DNA of 22,253 nucleotides from Dyella_B sp035508595 (GCA_035508595.1 DATJMR010000085.1:1-22253), one strand, 5' to 3'; shown: positions 1 to 7,789, numbered from the stretch's first letter. Made by a program: numbers and translations. Notes: generated from the letters alone by a model not told the origin.

Positions 1-341
1 TCCAGCGCCGGCACGCGCGGAATCACGCGCAGAAACTGGCTTACATAAGCGAGCGTGCGGCGCCGTACATCCAGCACCTCGTGCGGCGTCGCCTTGGCCA
101 GATCGATCCAGCGATCGTCGTGGCGTACGTGCACCACGCCAAAGCTCGGGCGATAGTTGGCATAGATCACGCGCAGCAACGTGCTCTTGCCTGCGCCGGA
201 AGGGCCGGACAACACCACGCACTCGCCGGCATGCAAACGCAGATCCAGGCCACGCAGCACGTTGAGGCGTGCACCGTGCTGGTGGTGCAATTCAAACGAC
301 TTGCTAAGGTCGCGCAGTTCGAGCATCAAGGCGGCGGTCAT
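1..341 (-). CDS. phnL: PhnL, C-P lyase ABC-type ATPase (partial, C-terminus outside window)
   Basis: First 113 codons of PhnL, the second ABC-type ATPase of the carbon-phosphorus lyase system. PhnL is needed with PhnGHI to form the ribosyl-triphosphonate intermediate from ATP and phosphonate. It is a cytoplasmic, non-transport ABC protein. The start ATG at 341 overlaps the phnK stop codon as ATGA, which fixes it. A Walker A motif GPSGAGKST lies at about residues 46-54. A Q-loop region YVSQFLRVIPRV, characteristic of PhnL, follows near residues 98-109. The signature and Walker B motifs lie beyond the left edge. It is the last gene of the visible phnGHIJKL run. phnM would be expected next but cannot be seen. 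Confidence 0.95.
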   Translation of the reverse strand, partial: MTAALMLELRDLSKSFELHHQHGARLNVLRGLDLRLHAGECVVLSGPSGAGKSTLLRVIYANYRPSFGVVHVRHDDRWIDLAKATPHEVLDVRRRTLAYVSQFLRVIPRVPAL

Positions 342-1108
342 GTCGTCAGTACCGAAGAAACGAGCAATTGCGTGTACGGATGTTGTGGGTCGTCGAGTAT
401 TTGATCGGTGAGTCCGGTTTCGACCACGCGTCCGCCCTGCATCACGATGGTGCGGGCGGCCAGCAGTCGCGCCACGGCCAGGTCGTGCGTCACCATCACG
501 GCGGCTAGGCCCAGTTCGTTCACCAGCCTGCGCAGCAGATCGAGAATGCGCGCCTGCACCGATACGTCCAGGCCGGCGGTGGGCTCGTCCATAAACACCA
601 GGCGCGGTTGCGTCACCAGCGTGCGCGCAATTTGCAAACGTTGCTGCATGCCGCCGGAAAAACTGGTCGGTGCATCGTCGATGCGCGAGGGATCGATCTC
701 CACCCGCTCCAGCCAACCGCGCGCGATGTGGCGCAGTTGGCTGTAATTGCGCATGCCCAGCGCCATCAAGCGCTCGGCGACGTTCGCGCCGGCGCTGACG
801 TTGAGGCGCAAGCCGTCGCGCGGATTCTGCGTGACAAAACCCCATTCCTCGCGCGCCAGCCGGCGACGGTCGGCTTCGCTCAGCGCGCCCAGTTCCAGCC
901 AATGACCGCTGCGCTGGCGATAGCGCACCGATCCGGACGAGGGCGACAGTTGCGCGGCTACCGTATTGAGCAAGGTCGATTTGCCCGAACCGGATTCGCC
1001 CACGATGCATAGCAATTCGCCGGGATGCAGCTCGAAGCTCACGTCTTCGCAGCCGACGCGCAAACCGTAGTGACGGCTCAACTCGCGTACTTGCAACAGC
1101 GCGCTCAT
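338..1108 (-). CDS. phnK: PhnK, C-P lyase ABC-type ATPase
   Basis: 256-residue ABC ATPase of the C-P lyase complex. In E. coli PhnK binds the PhnJ subunits of the PhnGHIJ core. It is cytoplasmic and is not a transporter ATPase. Visible motifs are Walker A GESGSGKST, signature SFSGGMQQRLQIARTL, Walker B LVFMDEPTAGLD and a switch histidine in VTHDLAVARLL. The length is close to the roughly 252 residues of E. coli PhnK. The frame stays open upstream to 1243, but MSALLQVRELSRHYGL at 1108 is the family-like N-terminus. Its ATG also overlaps the phnJ stop as ATGA, so I chose it. The stop overlaps phnL the same way, indicating translational coupling within one operon. Confidence 0.96.
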   Translation of the reverse strand: MSALLQVRELSRHYGLRVGCEDVSFELHPGELLCIVGESGSGKSTLLNTVAAQLSPSSGSVRYRQRSGHWLELGALSEADRRRLAREEWGFVTQNPRDGLRLNVSAGANVAERLMALGMRNYSQLRHIARGWLERVEIDPSRIDDAPTSFSGGMQQRLQIARTLVTQPRLVFMDEPTAGLDVSVQARILDLLRRLVNELGLAAVMVTHDLAVARLLAARTIVMQGGRVVETGLTDQILDDPQHPYTQLLVSSVLTT

Positions 1109-1953
1109 GCCTGTGCCTCCAGGCGGCGACCGCTGCAGAAATCGGTATCCGAACACACGAACATGCGCGTACCGCGATCGTCCACCACCACTTCGTCCAG
1201 GTAGCTCTCGCCGGAGCCGCATAGTTCGCATTGGTGTTCCCAATGCTGAATCTCGAACGGGTGATCCTCGAAGGCCAGGCTCTGGACCTGCGTATAGGGG
1301 GGTATCGCGTAAAGACGTTTCTCGCGTCCGGCGCCGAACAGCATCAAGGCCGGCGAGCGGTCCAGTTTGGGGTTGTCGAATTTCGGAATCGGCGATGGCG
1401 ACGTAAGAAAGCGTCCATCGACCAGCACGGGATAGTCGTAGCTGGTGGCGATGTGGCCGTATTGGGCGATGTCTTCATACAACTTCACATGCATCAATCC
1501 GTAATCGGCCAGGGCGTGCAGGGTGCGCGTCTCGGCTTCCCGAGGTTCCAACGTACGCAGCGGTTCGGGCTCGGGTACCTGGAACACAAGAATCTGATCT
1601 TCGCGTAGCGATGTTTCAGGAATGCGGTGGCGCGTCTGAATCAGCGTGGCATCGGCGGTGTGTTCCGTCGTGGCCACCCCCGCGATGCGGCTGAAAAAGC
1701 GGCGAATGTTCACGGCATTGGTGGTGTCGTCCGCGCCCTGGTCGATCACCTTCAGTACGTCGTCAGGTCCAAGCAAGGCGGCAGTGACTTGAATGCCGCC
1801 GGTGCCCCAGCCGTAGGGCAGAGGCATTTCGCGGCTGCCGAACGGTACCTGGTAACCGGGAATCGCTACGGCTTTCAGCAGCGCGCGGCGCAGCATGCGC
1901 TTGGTGTCTTCGTCGAGGAAGGCGAAGTTGTACGCGAAATGAGTGGTTGTCAT
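1105..1953 (-). CDS. phnJ: PhnJ, radical-SAM C-P lyase (alpha-D-ribose 1-methylphosphonate 5-phosphate C-P lyase)
   Basis: The catalytic subunit that cleaves the C-P bond of 5-phosphoribosyl 1-phosphonate by radical SAM chemistry. It releases the hydrocarbon and 5-phosphoribosyl 1,2-cyclic phosphate. All known key residues are present, shifted by one from E. coli: cluster cysteines 242, 245 and 267 (CELC, then FVCSD), the thiyl-radical cysteine 273 (CSDTDFC) and the glycyl-radical glycine 33 in AIPGYQVPFG. The blocks DQGADDTTNAVNIR and PSPIPKFDNPK are also typical. At 282 residues it matches the family length. It overlaps phnI upstream and phnK downstream by four bases each. It is expected to be catalytically complete. 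Confidence 0.98.
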   Translation of the reverse strand: MTTTHFAYNFAFLDEDTKRMLRRALLKAVAIPGYQVPFGSREMPLPYGWGTGGIQVTAALLGPDDVLKVIDQGADDTTNAVNIRRFFSRIAGVATTEHTADATLIQTRHRIPETSLREDQILVFQVPEPEPLRTLEPREAETRTLHALADYGLMHVKLYEDIAQYGHIATSYDYPVLVDGRFLTSPSPIPKFDNPKLDRSPALMLFGAGREKRLYAIPPYTQVQSLAFEDHPFEIQHWEHQCELCGSGESYLDEVVVDDRGTRMFVCSDTDFCSGRRLEAQA

Positions 1954-3056
1954 GCGGCGCTTCCTTCCACGACGGCGCTTTGCGCCGGCGCTTCGGATTC
2001 GGTGGCGTGTTTTGTTGCCAGCGTGCGCAGCAGCGAAAGTTCCGCCTGGAAATCCACGTAGTGCGGCAGCTTCAAATGCTGCACGAACCCCGACGCTTCC
2101 ACGCTATCCGAATGCGACAGCACAAATTCCTGATTCTGCGCGGGCGCGTAGTTCGGTTCGGCCAATTCGTCGCAACGCAGCGCGCGGTCCACCAAGGCCA
2201 TCGACATCGCCTTGCGCTCGCCTTCGCCCATGCTCAGCCCATAGCCGCGCGTGAACTGCGGCGGCACGCCGTTGCCGCCGTGAAACTGATTGATCATCTG
2301 GCATTCCGTCAGCACGATCGAACCGATTTCGATCGCAAAACCCAGTTCTTCCGGACATACCCGCACATCCACTTCGCCCATGCGGATCTCGCCGGCGAAG
2401 GGATGGCTTTCGGCATAACCGCGCTGCGTGGAATACGCCATGCTCAAGAGAAAACCTTCGTCGCCGCGCGACAGATTCTGCAAACGCGTGGCGCGATCGG
2501 CGGGGAACATGAGCGGTTCGCGGGTGAGATCGATCGGCTCCGGATCACTGCCGGCCTCGATGCGTTCGATCAATGCTTCGGCATCCAGCAGGTCCAGCAC
2601 ACGCGGCATGTTCGGCGGCAGCGGCGCATCGGCCGGGGCGACGCTTGCAACGGCAGTCGTGTCGAACTCCAGCAAACGCTGCGTGTAATCGTACGTGGGG
2701 CCCAACACCTGGCCGCCCGGAATATCCTTGAACGTACCCGAGACGCGGCGGCGCACGCGCATCACCGTCGTATCCAGCGGCAGCGTGTAGCCGAAGCGCG
2801 GCAACGTGGTGCGGTAGGCGCGCAACAGAAAAATCGCTTCCAGCATGTCGCCGGCGGCTTGGCGAATGGCCAGCGCCGCGAGGTCTTCGTCGTACAGCGA
2901 GCCTTCCTGCATGACACGCGCCACGCCCAGTCGCAGCTGTTCGCGAATCTGCGCAAGCTCCAGTTCCGGCACCGCTTGGTCGCCGCGGCGCGCTTCGGCC
3001 AGCAATTCCAGCGAACGAGCGATCGCTTGTTCACCGCCTTTTACGGCTACGTACAT
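1950..3056 (-). CDS. phnI: PhnI, nucleosidase subunit of the C-P lyase core
   Basis: 368-residue PhnI. With PhnG, PhnH and PhnL it displaces adenine from ATP by the phosphonate to give a ribose 1-phosphonate 5-triphosphate; PhnI alone has nucleosidase activity. Recognisable blocks are the N-terminus MYVAVKGGEQAI, HPFAGEIRMGEVDVR, and NQFHGGNGVPPQFTRGYGLS followed by GEGERKAMSMALVDRAL. Histidines 327 and 332 in HLKLPHYVDFQAEL correspond to the pair (328/333 in E. coli) that binds metal at the PhnI-PhnJ interface. The ATG follows the phnH TGA directly with no gap. The stop overlaps phnJ as ATGA. The C-terminal tail of about 20 residues, rich in Ala, Glu and Ser, is not conserved in the family. 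Confidence 0.97.
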   Translation of the reverse strand: MYVAVKGGEQAIARSLELLAEARRGDQAVPELELAQIREQLRLGVARVMQEGSLYDEDLAALAIRQAAGDMLEAIFLLRAYRTTLPRFGYTLPLDTTVMRVRRRVSGTFKDIPGGQVLGPTYDYTQRLLEFDTTAVASVAPADAPLPPNMPRVLDLLDAEALIERIEAGSDPEPIDLTREPLMFPADRATRLQNLSRGDEGFLLSMAYSTQRGYAESHPFAGEIRMGEVDVRVCPEELGFAIEIGSIVLTECQMINQFHGGNGVPPQFTRGYGLSMGEGERKAMSMALVDRALRCDELAEPNYAPAQNQEFVLSHSDSVEASGFVQHLKLPHYVDFQAELSLLRTLATKHATESEAPAQSAVVEGSAA

Positions 3057-3638
3057 TCAACCCTCCAACAGGCGAGTCGTGCGCGGCAAGGCAAGCACCT
3101 GCTGCCCCGCGACGAAAAACAGATCGATGCCCAGCGGCAGTTGCGCGGCGAGGGCCGCGCGTTGCTGCCAGAAATCGGCGGGCAATCCGTCGATGGCTAC
3201 CGTTTCGGTATCGCGGATGCCGGGGCCGGCGAAACGGTTGCCGCTGCCTGCGTAACGGATCGCATCGGCCTGAATGATCAAGCTCGCCGAACGATCCGGA
3301 TAACGCGGATCGCCCGGCGCAAACGTCTCCAGCGGCGGCATCGACATGGCGTCGGTGATCAACGCAAAGTCCGCCTGCCGCGGCGGCTCCACCCGCTTCA
3401 AGCCGGCATGAAAACGCATGTGGCGAACCGCCGCGTCCTCGGGCTGCTGCAACCACACGGAAGTCGTCGCATCGCACAGCGTCAGCACGATCGCCATCGC
3501 CGCCGGCGCGATCGGCGCGGGCGAGGGTGGCAGAACGGGCAATGCGCGCGGCACGGCCGGGCGTGCCATCGCCTGCAGCAATTCGCGAAACGTGCGCTGG
3601 CTATCGAAAACGGGATTGGCAAAGGCTGCCAGCATCAT
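3057..3638 (-). CDS. phnH: PhnH, C-P lyase core subunit
   Basis: 193-residue PhnH, about the same length as the E. coli protein (194). It has a fold related to PLP-dependent transferases without the cofactor and forms part of the PhnG2H2I2J2 core. The N-terminus ANPVFDSQRTFRELLQAMARP matches the usual PhnH opening (cf. FRxLLxAMxxPG). FRALPVLPPSP-like and LxIDLFFVAGQQVLALPRTTRL-like segments near the C-terminus also fit. Two adjacent ATG codons exist at 3638 and 3635; the first overlaps the phnG stop as ATGA and is preferred. It is translationally coupled to phnG and abuts phnI. The internal alanine/proline-rich stretch is ordinary for high-GC members. Confidence 0.94.
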   Translation of the reverse strand: MMLAAFANPVFDSQRTFRELLQAMARPAVPRALPVLPPSPAPIAPAAMAIVLTLCDATTSVWLQQPEDAAVRHMRFHAGLKRVEPPRQADFALITDAMSMPPLETFAPGDPRYPDRSASLIIQADAIRYAGSGNRFAGPGIRDTETVAIDGLPADFWQQRAALAAQLPLGIDLFFVAGQQVLALPRTTRLLEG

Positions 3639-4081
3639 TCACCCCGCACCACGGTGAAAAACTCCACCTTGCTGGCGGCGGCCTTGCGGCTTGCGTCGTC
3701 GCGGCGGCGGTCCAGCGAACGGCGCAACGGTTCGATCACATGCAAGGTCAGCTGCGCATGGCGATCGGCATCCTGCAGCATCGCATCGGCCAGCGCGGCC
3801 AATTCCGCGTGGCGCGTGTTGCTGCCGCGCACCCAGGCATGACCGATATGGCTGCCGGTCTGCACGCTGCAACGCGTCACCGTGATCTCGCCAAAATTGA
3901 ACTGCGGGCCGGTGCCGCCGACCCTCCCGCGCAACATGTATAACCCTGTCTGCGCCGGGCGCAGCCAGGAGGTATCGGCCGGCGGCGCAAAGGCGTCCAT
4001 CGCCTGCGCCAACTCGGCCGGATCGGCTTGCGCCAGCAGCGACATCCAGTCCGCGCGCGCCAAGTGAGGGGAAATGTCCAT
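3635..4081 (-). CDS. phnG: PhnG, C-P lyase core subunit
   Basis: 148-residue PhnG, first gene of the minus-strand operon and part of the C-P lyase core with PhnH, PhnI and PhnJ. Family-like blocks are RADWMSLLAQADPAELA, ETGLYM-like QTGLYMLRGRVGGTGPQFNFGE, GHAWVRGSNTRHAELAALADA and the C-terminal KVEFFTVVRGE. I chose ATG at 4081 over the in-frame GTG at 4102. A Shine-Dalgarno-like AGGAA lies about nine bases upstream of 4081, the resulting length matches E. coli PhnG (150), and the GTG start lies only 3 bases from the operator palindrome. Expression should be controlled by PhnF and probably by phosphate starvation. Confidence 0.95.
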   Translation of the reverse strand: MDISPHLARADWMSLLAQADPAELAQAMDAFAPPADTSWLRPAQTGLYMLRGRVGGTGPQFNFGEITVTRCSVQTGSHIGHAWVRGSNTRHAELAALADAMLQDADRHAQLTLHVIEPLRRSLDRRRDDASRKAAASKVEFFTVVRGE

Positions 4082-4105
4082 CGGTGTTCCTAGGCTTGTC
4101 ACAAA

Positions 4106-4123
4106 TGTCTAGTTATCTAGACA
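4106..4123. promoter_or_regulatory. Candidate PhnF operator, 18-bp palindrome
   Basis: TGTCTAGTTATCTAGACA is a perfect 7-bp inverted repeat with a 4-base centre, just upstream of phnG in the divergent phnG/phnF promoter region. The GT-TA-AC pattern of the half sites fits binding sites of HutC-type GntR regulators, the class to which the adjacent PhnF belongs. Assignment to PhnF is inferred from position and symmetry. Confidence 0.7.
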
Positions 4124-4184
4124 GGCTGGGGCGCCCTGAGGACGTCCCGTGAGAGTCATTGCAGCAGCCCAGCGTGCCGCTGCG

Positions 4185-4202
4185 ATGACGGTGAATAGAC
4201 AG
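4185..4202 (-). promoter_or_regulatory. Candidate Pho box in the phn promoter region
   Basis: Read on the minus strand the sequence is CTGTCTATTCACCGTCAT, two 7-mers (CTGTCTA, CCGTCAT) with a 4-base spacer. This resembles the PhoB consensus of two CTGTCAT repeats at 11-bp spacing; I count 13 of 18 agreeing positions. It points toward phnG, about 104 bases upstream of it. No convincing -10 element at the usual distance was found, so this is a candidate only. Confidence 0.4.
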
Positions 4203-4216
4203 GTTGAGGACGTGGT

Positions 4217-4948
4217 ATGAGCGAAATCGAACGCGGACGGGGCGTGGCGCTGTGGAGCCAGATCAGCGGCATCCTCGCGTCGGAGATCATCAAAGGGCAG
4301 CCGCGCCAGGGCGAGCAATTGCCCTCCGCGCAGGAACTGGCCGAACGTTTCGACGTCAATCGCCACACCGTGCGACGCGCCATCGCCGCGCTGGAAGAGC
4401 GCAACCTGGTGCGCACCGAACAAGGCCGCGGCACTTTCGTGCAAGAGCAGACAATGGATTACGTGATCAGCCGCCGCACGCGCTTCACGCAGAACATGCG
4501 CAACCTCAATGTCGAAGCCGACATGGAGTTTCTGGAGGAGGCACGCGAGATTCCGCCGCCGAAAGTCGCACAGGCATTGGGCCTGGACCGTCACGAATAC
4601 GTCTACCGCATCGAGACGCTGGATCGCGCCGACGGCCATATCGTGGACTACAGCACCGCCTACTTTCCCGCCGCGCGCTTCCCCGAATTTCCCGCCGTGT
4701 ACCGCAGGTTGCGCTCGGTCACGCGCACGCTGGCCGAATTCGGCGTGGCCGATTACGAACGCAAGCACACGCGTGTCTCCGCGCGTCTTCCCGACGCTAA
4801 TACCGCACGCCTGATGAAGCAGCCGGCCAACCGGCCCGTGCTTTATGTGCAATCGATCAACGCCGATACGCGCGGCATGCCGGTGCAATACGGCATCACG
4901 CGTTTTTCCGGCGACTGGGTGCAACTCGTGCTGATGGCGGATCACTGA
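4217..4948 (+). CDS. phnF: PhnF, GntR/HutC-family transcriptional repressor of phosphonate genes
   Basis: 243-residue regulator. The N-terminal winged helix-turn-helix (about 10-78) contains SAQELAERFDVNRHTVRRAI, then LEERNLVRTEQGRGTFVQ, the GntR signature. The remainder (about 95-240) is a UTRA ligand-binding domain of the HutC type, with VYRIETLDRADG and YFPAARFPEF typical of PhnF. The length is near the 241 residues of E. coli PhnF. The start ATG is preceded by GAGG at seven bases. It is transcribed divergently from phnG across a region holding a palindromic operator candidate, so it probably represses both directions. Its stop overlaps the next start as TGATG, so it is the first gene of a three-gene operon with the DUF1045 gene and phnN. 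Confidence 0.95.
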   Translation: MSEIERGRGVALWSQISGILASEIIKGQPRQGEQLPSAQELAERFDVNRHTVRRAIAALEERNLVRTEQGRGTFVQEQTMDYVISRRTRFTQNMRNLNVEADMEFLEEAREIPPPKVAQALGLDRHEYVYRIETLDRADGHIVDYSTAYFPAARFPEFPAVYRRLRSVTRTLAEFGVADYERKHTRVSARLPDANTARLMKQPANRPVLYVQSINADTRGMPVQYGITRFSGDWVQLVLMADH

Positions 4949-5604
4949 TGCGTTATGCCGTGTACTTCTGTCCCGCCGATGGCAGCGCGCTGGACGCCTT
5001 GGGGCGGGAATGGTTATCCGCCGAATATCTGCCGGACATCGCCACGGATCGCTTGCGCGCGTTGACGGTCAACGTACGTCGCTACGGCTGGCACGCCACG
5101 CTCTGCGCACCGTTTGCGCTCGCCGAATCGGCAAGCTACGACGCCCTGCGCCGCGAGGTTGCGGCGATTGCGCAACGCACGAGCGTTATCGATCTCCCGT
5201 TGCATTTGGACAAGCTCGCAAGCTTTCTGGCGTTGCGACCGGCCGCCGACGAGCAAATCGTGCAAACACTGGCCGAGCGTTGCGTGCGGCAACTGAACGC
5301 ACTGCGTGCACCGAACACCGAGACGGCATGGCAGCGCCGCGCACCGTATCTCGATGGTGTCGAACTCGCGCTCTTTCGCCAATTCGGCTACCCGTACGTG
5401 CTGGATCGCTATCGCTTTCACATGACTGTCTCCGCGCCGGCGGATGATACGGAAGAGCGCTCGATACGCGAGTGGTTTGCGCCATCCCTGGCAACGGGTT
5501 TGGCGGCGCGCATCGACGCGCTCGCGCTTTGCTGTGAGAAGGCGCCCGATCAACCGTTCGAACTGATCGAACGGATTGCACTCGGTAAAGGACCGACGAC
5601 ATGA
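4948..5604 (+). CDS. DUF1045 family putative phosphonate-metabolism protein, 2H phosphoesterase fold
   Basis: 218-residue member of the DUF1045 / TIGR03223-type proteins, found next to phn genes in many proteobacteria. Two HxT motifs, YGWHATLCAPF (His49) and YRFHMTVSAP (His158), are about 109 residues apart. They give the catalytic pair of the 2H phosphoesterase superfamily, whose members open or hydrolyse cyclic phosphates. The start overlaps the phnF stop (TGATG) and the stop overlaps phnN (ATGA), so it is tightly coupled to both. The exact substrate is not known to me. Because C-P lyase makes a 1,2-cyclic ribose phosphate and PhnN uses the opened ribose 1,5-bisphosphate, a role in cyclic-phosphate opening is a reasonable inference. 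Confidence 0.88.
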   Translation: MRYAVYFCPADGSALDALGREWLSAEYLPDIATDRLRALTVNVRRYGWHATLCAPFALAESASYDALRREVAAIAQRTSVIDLPLHLDKLASFLALRPAADEQIVQTLAERCVRQLNALRAPNTETAWQRRAPYLDGVELALFRQFGYPYVLDRYRFHMTVSAPADDTEERSIREWFAPSLATGLAARIDALALCCEKAPDQPFELIERIALGKGPTT

Positions 5605-6161
5605 GCGCAGGTTGTCTGTATTACGTGATGGGCCCATCCGGCGTGGGCAAGGACAGCGTGCTGGCGTGGGTGCGCGAACACGGCGTGCCGCATGGTGTGT
5701 TGTGCGCGCACCGGTACATCACGCGGCCCGCGCATGCCGGCGGTGAAAATCATGTGGCGCTGAGCGAGGTGGAATTCCAGTCGCGCGAGCAGCGCGGCTT
5801 GTTCGCGCTGACCTGGGAAGCGCACGGCCTGCATTACGGCATCGGCAACGAAGTGGCGCATTGGCTGGCACGCGGCGCCGATGTGCTGGTGAACGGGTCG
5901 CGTGGTGCGTTTGCGCTGGCGTGCGAGCGGTTTCCGGGTTTGCGGCCCGTGTTGATTACCGCCAGCCCCGAGGTGATCGCCAAACGGTTGGCGGCGCGTG
6001 GACGCGAATCGGAAGCTGACATGGCTGCGCGCATCGCACGCTTGAGCGCGTATCCGGTACCGCCCGACAGCATCGTTATCCACAATGATGGTTGTCTTGC
6101 GGAGGCCGGCTCAAGCCTATTGCAGGCTATACGCGCCGCACATCTTCGCCGTACAGGCTAA
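5601..6161 (+). CDS. phnN: PhnN, ribose 1,5-bisphosphate phosphokinase
   Basis: 186-residue cytoplasmic kinase that converts ribose 1,5-bisphosphate and ATP to PRPP, feeding the C-P lyase product into nucleotide synthesis. It has a guanylate-kinase-like P-loop GPSGVGKDS at residues 11-19. The substrate-region block AHRYITRPAHAGGENHVALSEVEF-like (about 35-55), including FALTWEAHGLHYGIG, is diagnostic of PhnN. The C-terminal part has RLAARGRES, typical of the lid. The length equals that of E. coli PhnN (about 185). The start ATG overlaps the preceding gene as ATGA. It is the last gene of the plus-strand operon and is followed by a REP-like inverted pair. Confidence 0.96.
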   Translation: MSAGCLYYVMGPSGVGKDSVLAWVREHGVPHGVLCAHRYITRPAHAGGENHVALSEVEFQSREQRGLFALTWEAHGLHYGIGNEVAHWLARGADVLVNGSRGAFALACERFPGLRPVLITASPEVIAKRLAARGRESEADMAARIARLSAYPVPPDSIVIHNDGCLAEAGSSLLQAIRAAHLRRTG

Positions 6162-6215
6162 ATAACCCGGCCATGCGGAAACTCGCCGCTCTCAGCAAAA
6201 TCCCGTCTTGCCTGA

Positions 6216-6337
6216 CCGTCATTCCGGCGAAGGCCGGAATCCAGTCTAAGCAGGCGTCCGAAGGACACATTACTTTTTGTATTGAGTGCTTCGCACGACG
6301 TATTCGAACTGGATTCCGGCCTTCGCCGGAATGACGG
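6216..6337. repeat. Inverted pair of 30-bp REP-like palindromic elements
   Basis: Two 30-base sequences, 6216-6245 and 6308-6337, are exact reverse complements of each other, separated by 62 bases. Each also holds its own hairpin, ATTCCGGC-GAAG-GCCGGAAT. This is the arrangement of REP/BIME-type repeats common in Xanthomonadales and many other proteobacteria. The pair lies between the convergent ends of phnN (6161) and the transporter gene (6372), where it could act as a bidirectional transcription barrier or stabilise mRNA ends. No transposase-like REP partner gene is in the window. Confidence 0.9.
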
Positions 6338-6371
6338 CTGGACAAGTATGACGATTACATCCAGCCAGACT

Positions 6372-7715
6372 TCAAGCCGCCGCTGGCACCGCAATCGGCC
6401 CCTTCGCCCGCCGCGCCTTCTCGTAGAAGTAAGCCGCGGACACCAGGGTAATCAGCATCCCAATCCCCGACAGCGTCATCACCGTATCGGCATAGAACGA
6501 CGCCCACGACAGATGCATGCCGCCGAATTCCTTCACCAGGATCACGGCCACGCTGCCCATATATCCGCTGCTGTCGGCGATATACATGATGAAACCCACA
6601 TTGCCGGTCACGCGAAACGTCGCCAGCATGCGCTCGAAGAACGTGGCGTTGTACGGCACATAAGCCAGATACAGCCCAAAGCCGCTGAAACCGACCCAGC
6701 TCACCGGATCGATCATTCCGTGGCTGTGCAACCACGTCGAGAATACCGCCACGGCAAAACCGCTGAAAATCAGCACATGGTTGAGCATCAACGCCTTGAG
6801 GTTGTCGCGCACAGCCATGGTGAAGGCGGTGATGATCAACACGGCCACGGCAATCGGCGCTTCCGTTTCCGTGAACACCGATGCATCGCCACCCCGGCCG
6901 AGATCGGTCCAGATCTCCGCCGCGAAGTTGTCGCGGAAATCGCGCGTCACCGTCAGCGCCACGTATGCCATCACAATCATGGCGATGCCGGGCAGAAAAC
7001 GCGCAAGAAACGCGCGCCGTGTCGCCGCATCCATCGGAATGCGCACGCTGCGCGCCGCGATATCGGCGGCATCCGGCGCGGGCAAATGTTCCAGCACCCA
7101 CGTCGCCAGATAAAGCGGCACGATAAATAGCGCACCGACGGTAAACGGCATCCAGAACTCGCTAACGTGCCCATGCACCATCAGCCACATGCCTACCGTT
7201 TTCACGACGCCCGATCCCACGATGAAGCTGGCGCACATCAGCGCGCCCATCATCTCCGTGCCGCGGCGACCCTCCAGATAACCGAAGATCACGCCCCACA
7301 CCATGCCCAGCGGCAACCCGTTGAGGAACAGAAACGGGATATTCCATGGCGCCGGAACCAGCGCGAAGCCGAGCAGCGCAATCCACGAAAACCCGATCAA
7401 CCCTGCCAACGTGCGCGCGCGGCGTTGACGCTGAATTTCCGCAATCCAGGTAATGCCACGCACTTTGCTGAGCATGTAGCCCATCACCTGCGCGATCACC
7501 AGCCACACTTTGTAATCCACGCCAGCCACGTGCATGCCTTCGAACGCGGCCGCCGTGAAGGGCTTGCGAAACGCATACATCGACGCATACGCCAGAAACG
7601 CTGCGCCGCCGGCAACCAAGTTGATCGCCATGGGATGGCGGCGAATACCCGATAAAAACGACACGAGAACCACCCGAAACCGGCCAAACGGCAGTGCCGG
7701 AAGGGTGACGGGCAC
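6372..7715 (-). CDS. DUF5690 family MFS transporter, substrate unknown
   Basis: 447-residue inner-membrane protein with about 12 hydrophobic segments in two six-helix halves joined by a hydrophilic stretch (about 205-230). The blocks AYASMYAFRKPFTAAAFEG, WLVIAQVMGYMLSKVRGI and FGYLEGRRGTEMMGA are characteristic of the DUF5690 family. The SK(x)RGI motif in helix 2 recalls the organophosphate:phosphate antiporter branch of the MFS. The frame opens with GTG at 7715 with no good ribosome-binding site. Later GTG codons or ATG at 7631 are possible starts, but the last would remove part of the conserved N-terminus. It lies 74 bases downstream of the phospholipase gene on the same strand, suggesting cotranscription. 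A phosphorylated-metabolite substrate is a guess from context. Confidence 0.85.
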   Translation of the reverse strand: MPVTLPALPFGRFRVVLVSFLSGIRRHPMAINLVAGGAAFLAYASMYAFRKPFTAAAFEGMHVAGVDYKVWLVIAQVMGYMLSKVRGITWIAEIQRQRRARTLAGLIGFSWIALLGFALVPAPWNIPFLFLNGLPLGMVWGVIFGYLEGRRGTEMMGALMCASFIVGSGVVKTVGMWLMVHGHVSEFWMPFTVGALFIVPLYLATWVLEHLPAPDAADIAARSVRIPMDAATRRAFLARFLPGIAMIVMAYVALTVTRDFRDNFAAEIWTDLGRGGDASVFTETEAPIAVAVLIITAFTMAVRDNLKALMLNHVLIFSGFAVAVFSTWLHSHGMIDPVSWVGFSGFGLYLAYVPYNATFFERMLATFRVTGNVGFIMYIADSSGYMGSVAVILVKEFGGMHLSWASFYADTVMTLSGIGMLITLVSAAYFYEKARRAKGPIAVPAAA

Positions 7716-7789
7716 ACGTTACAGTGGCGTGGCGGCGGGTAGCCGCCGGCGCGGGTCGGTCTAGCGCGCGCTGTCTTGCCGCTTCGAAA

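Noticed and set aside
1947..3842. Plus-strand open frame of 631 codons
   Set aside because: It lies antisense to phnI, phnH and phnG, whose products match known families throughout. High-GC codon bias leaves the opposite strand open. Its predicted protein is Arg/His/Gln-rich with no recognisable domain.
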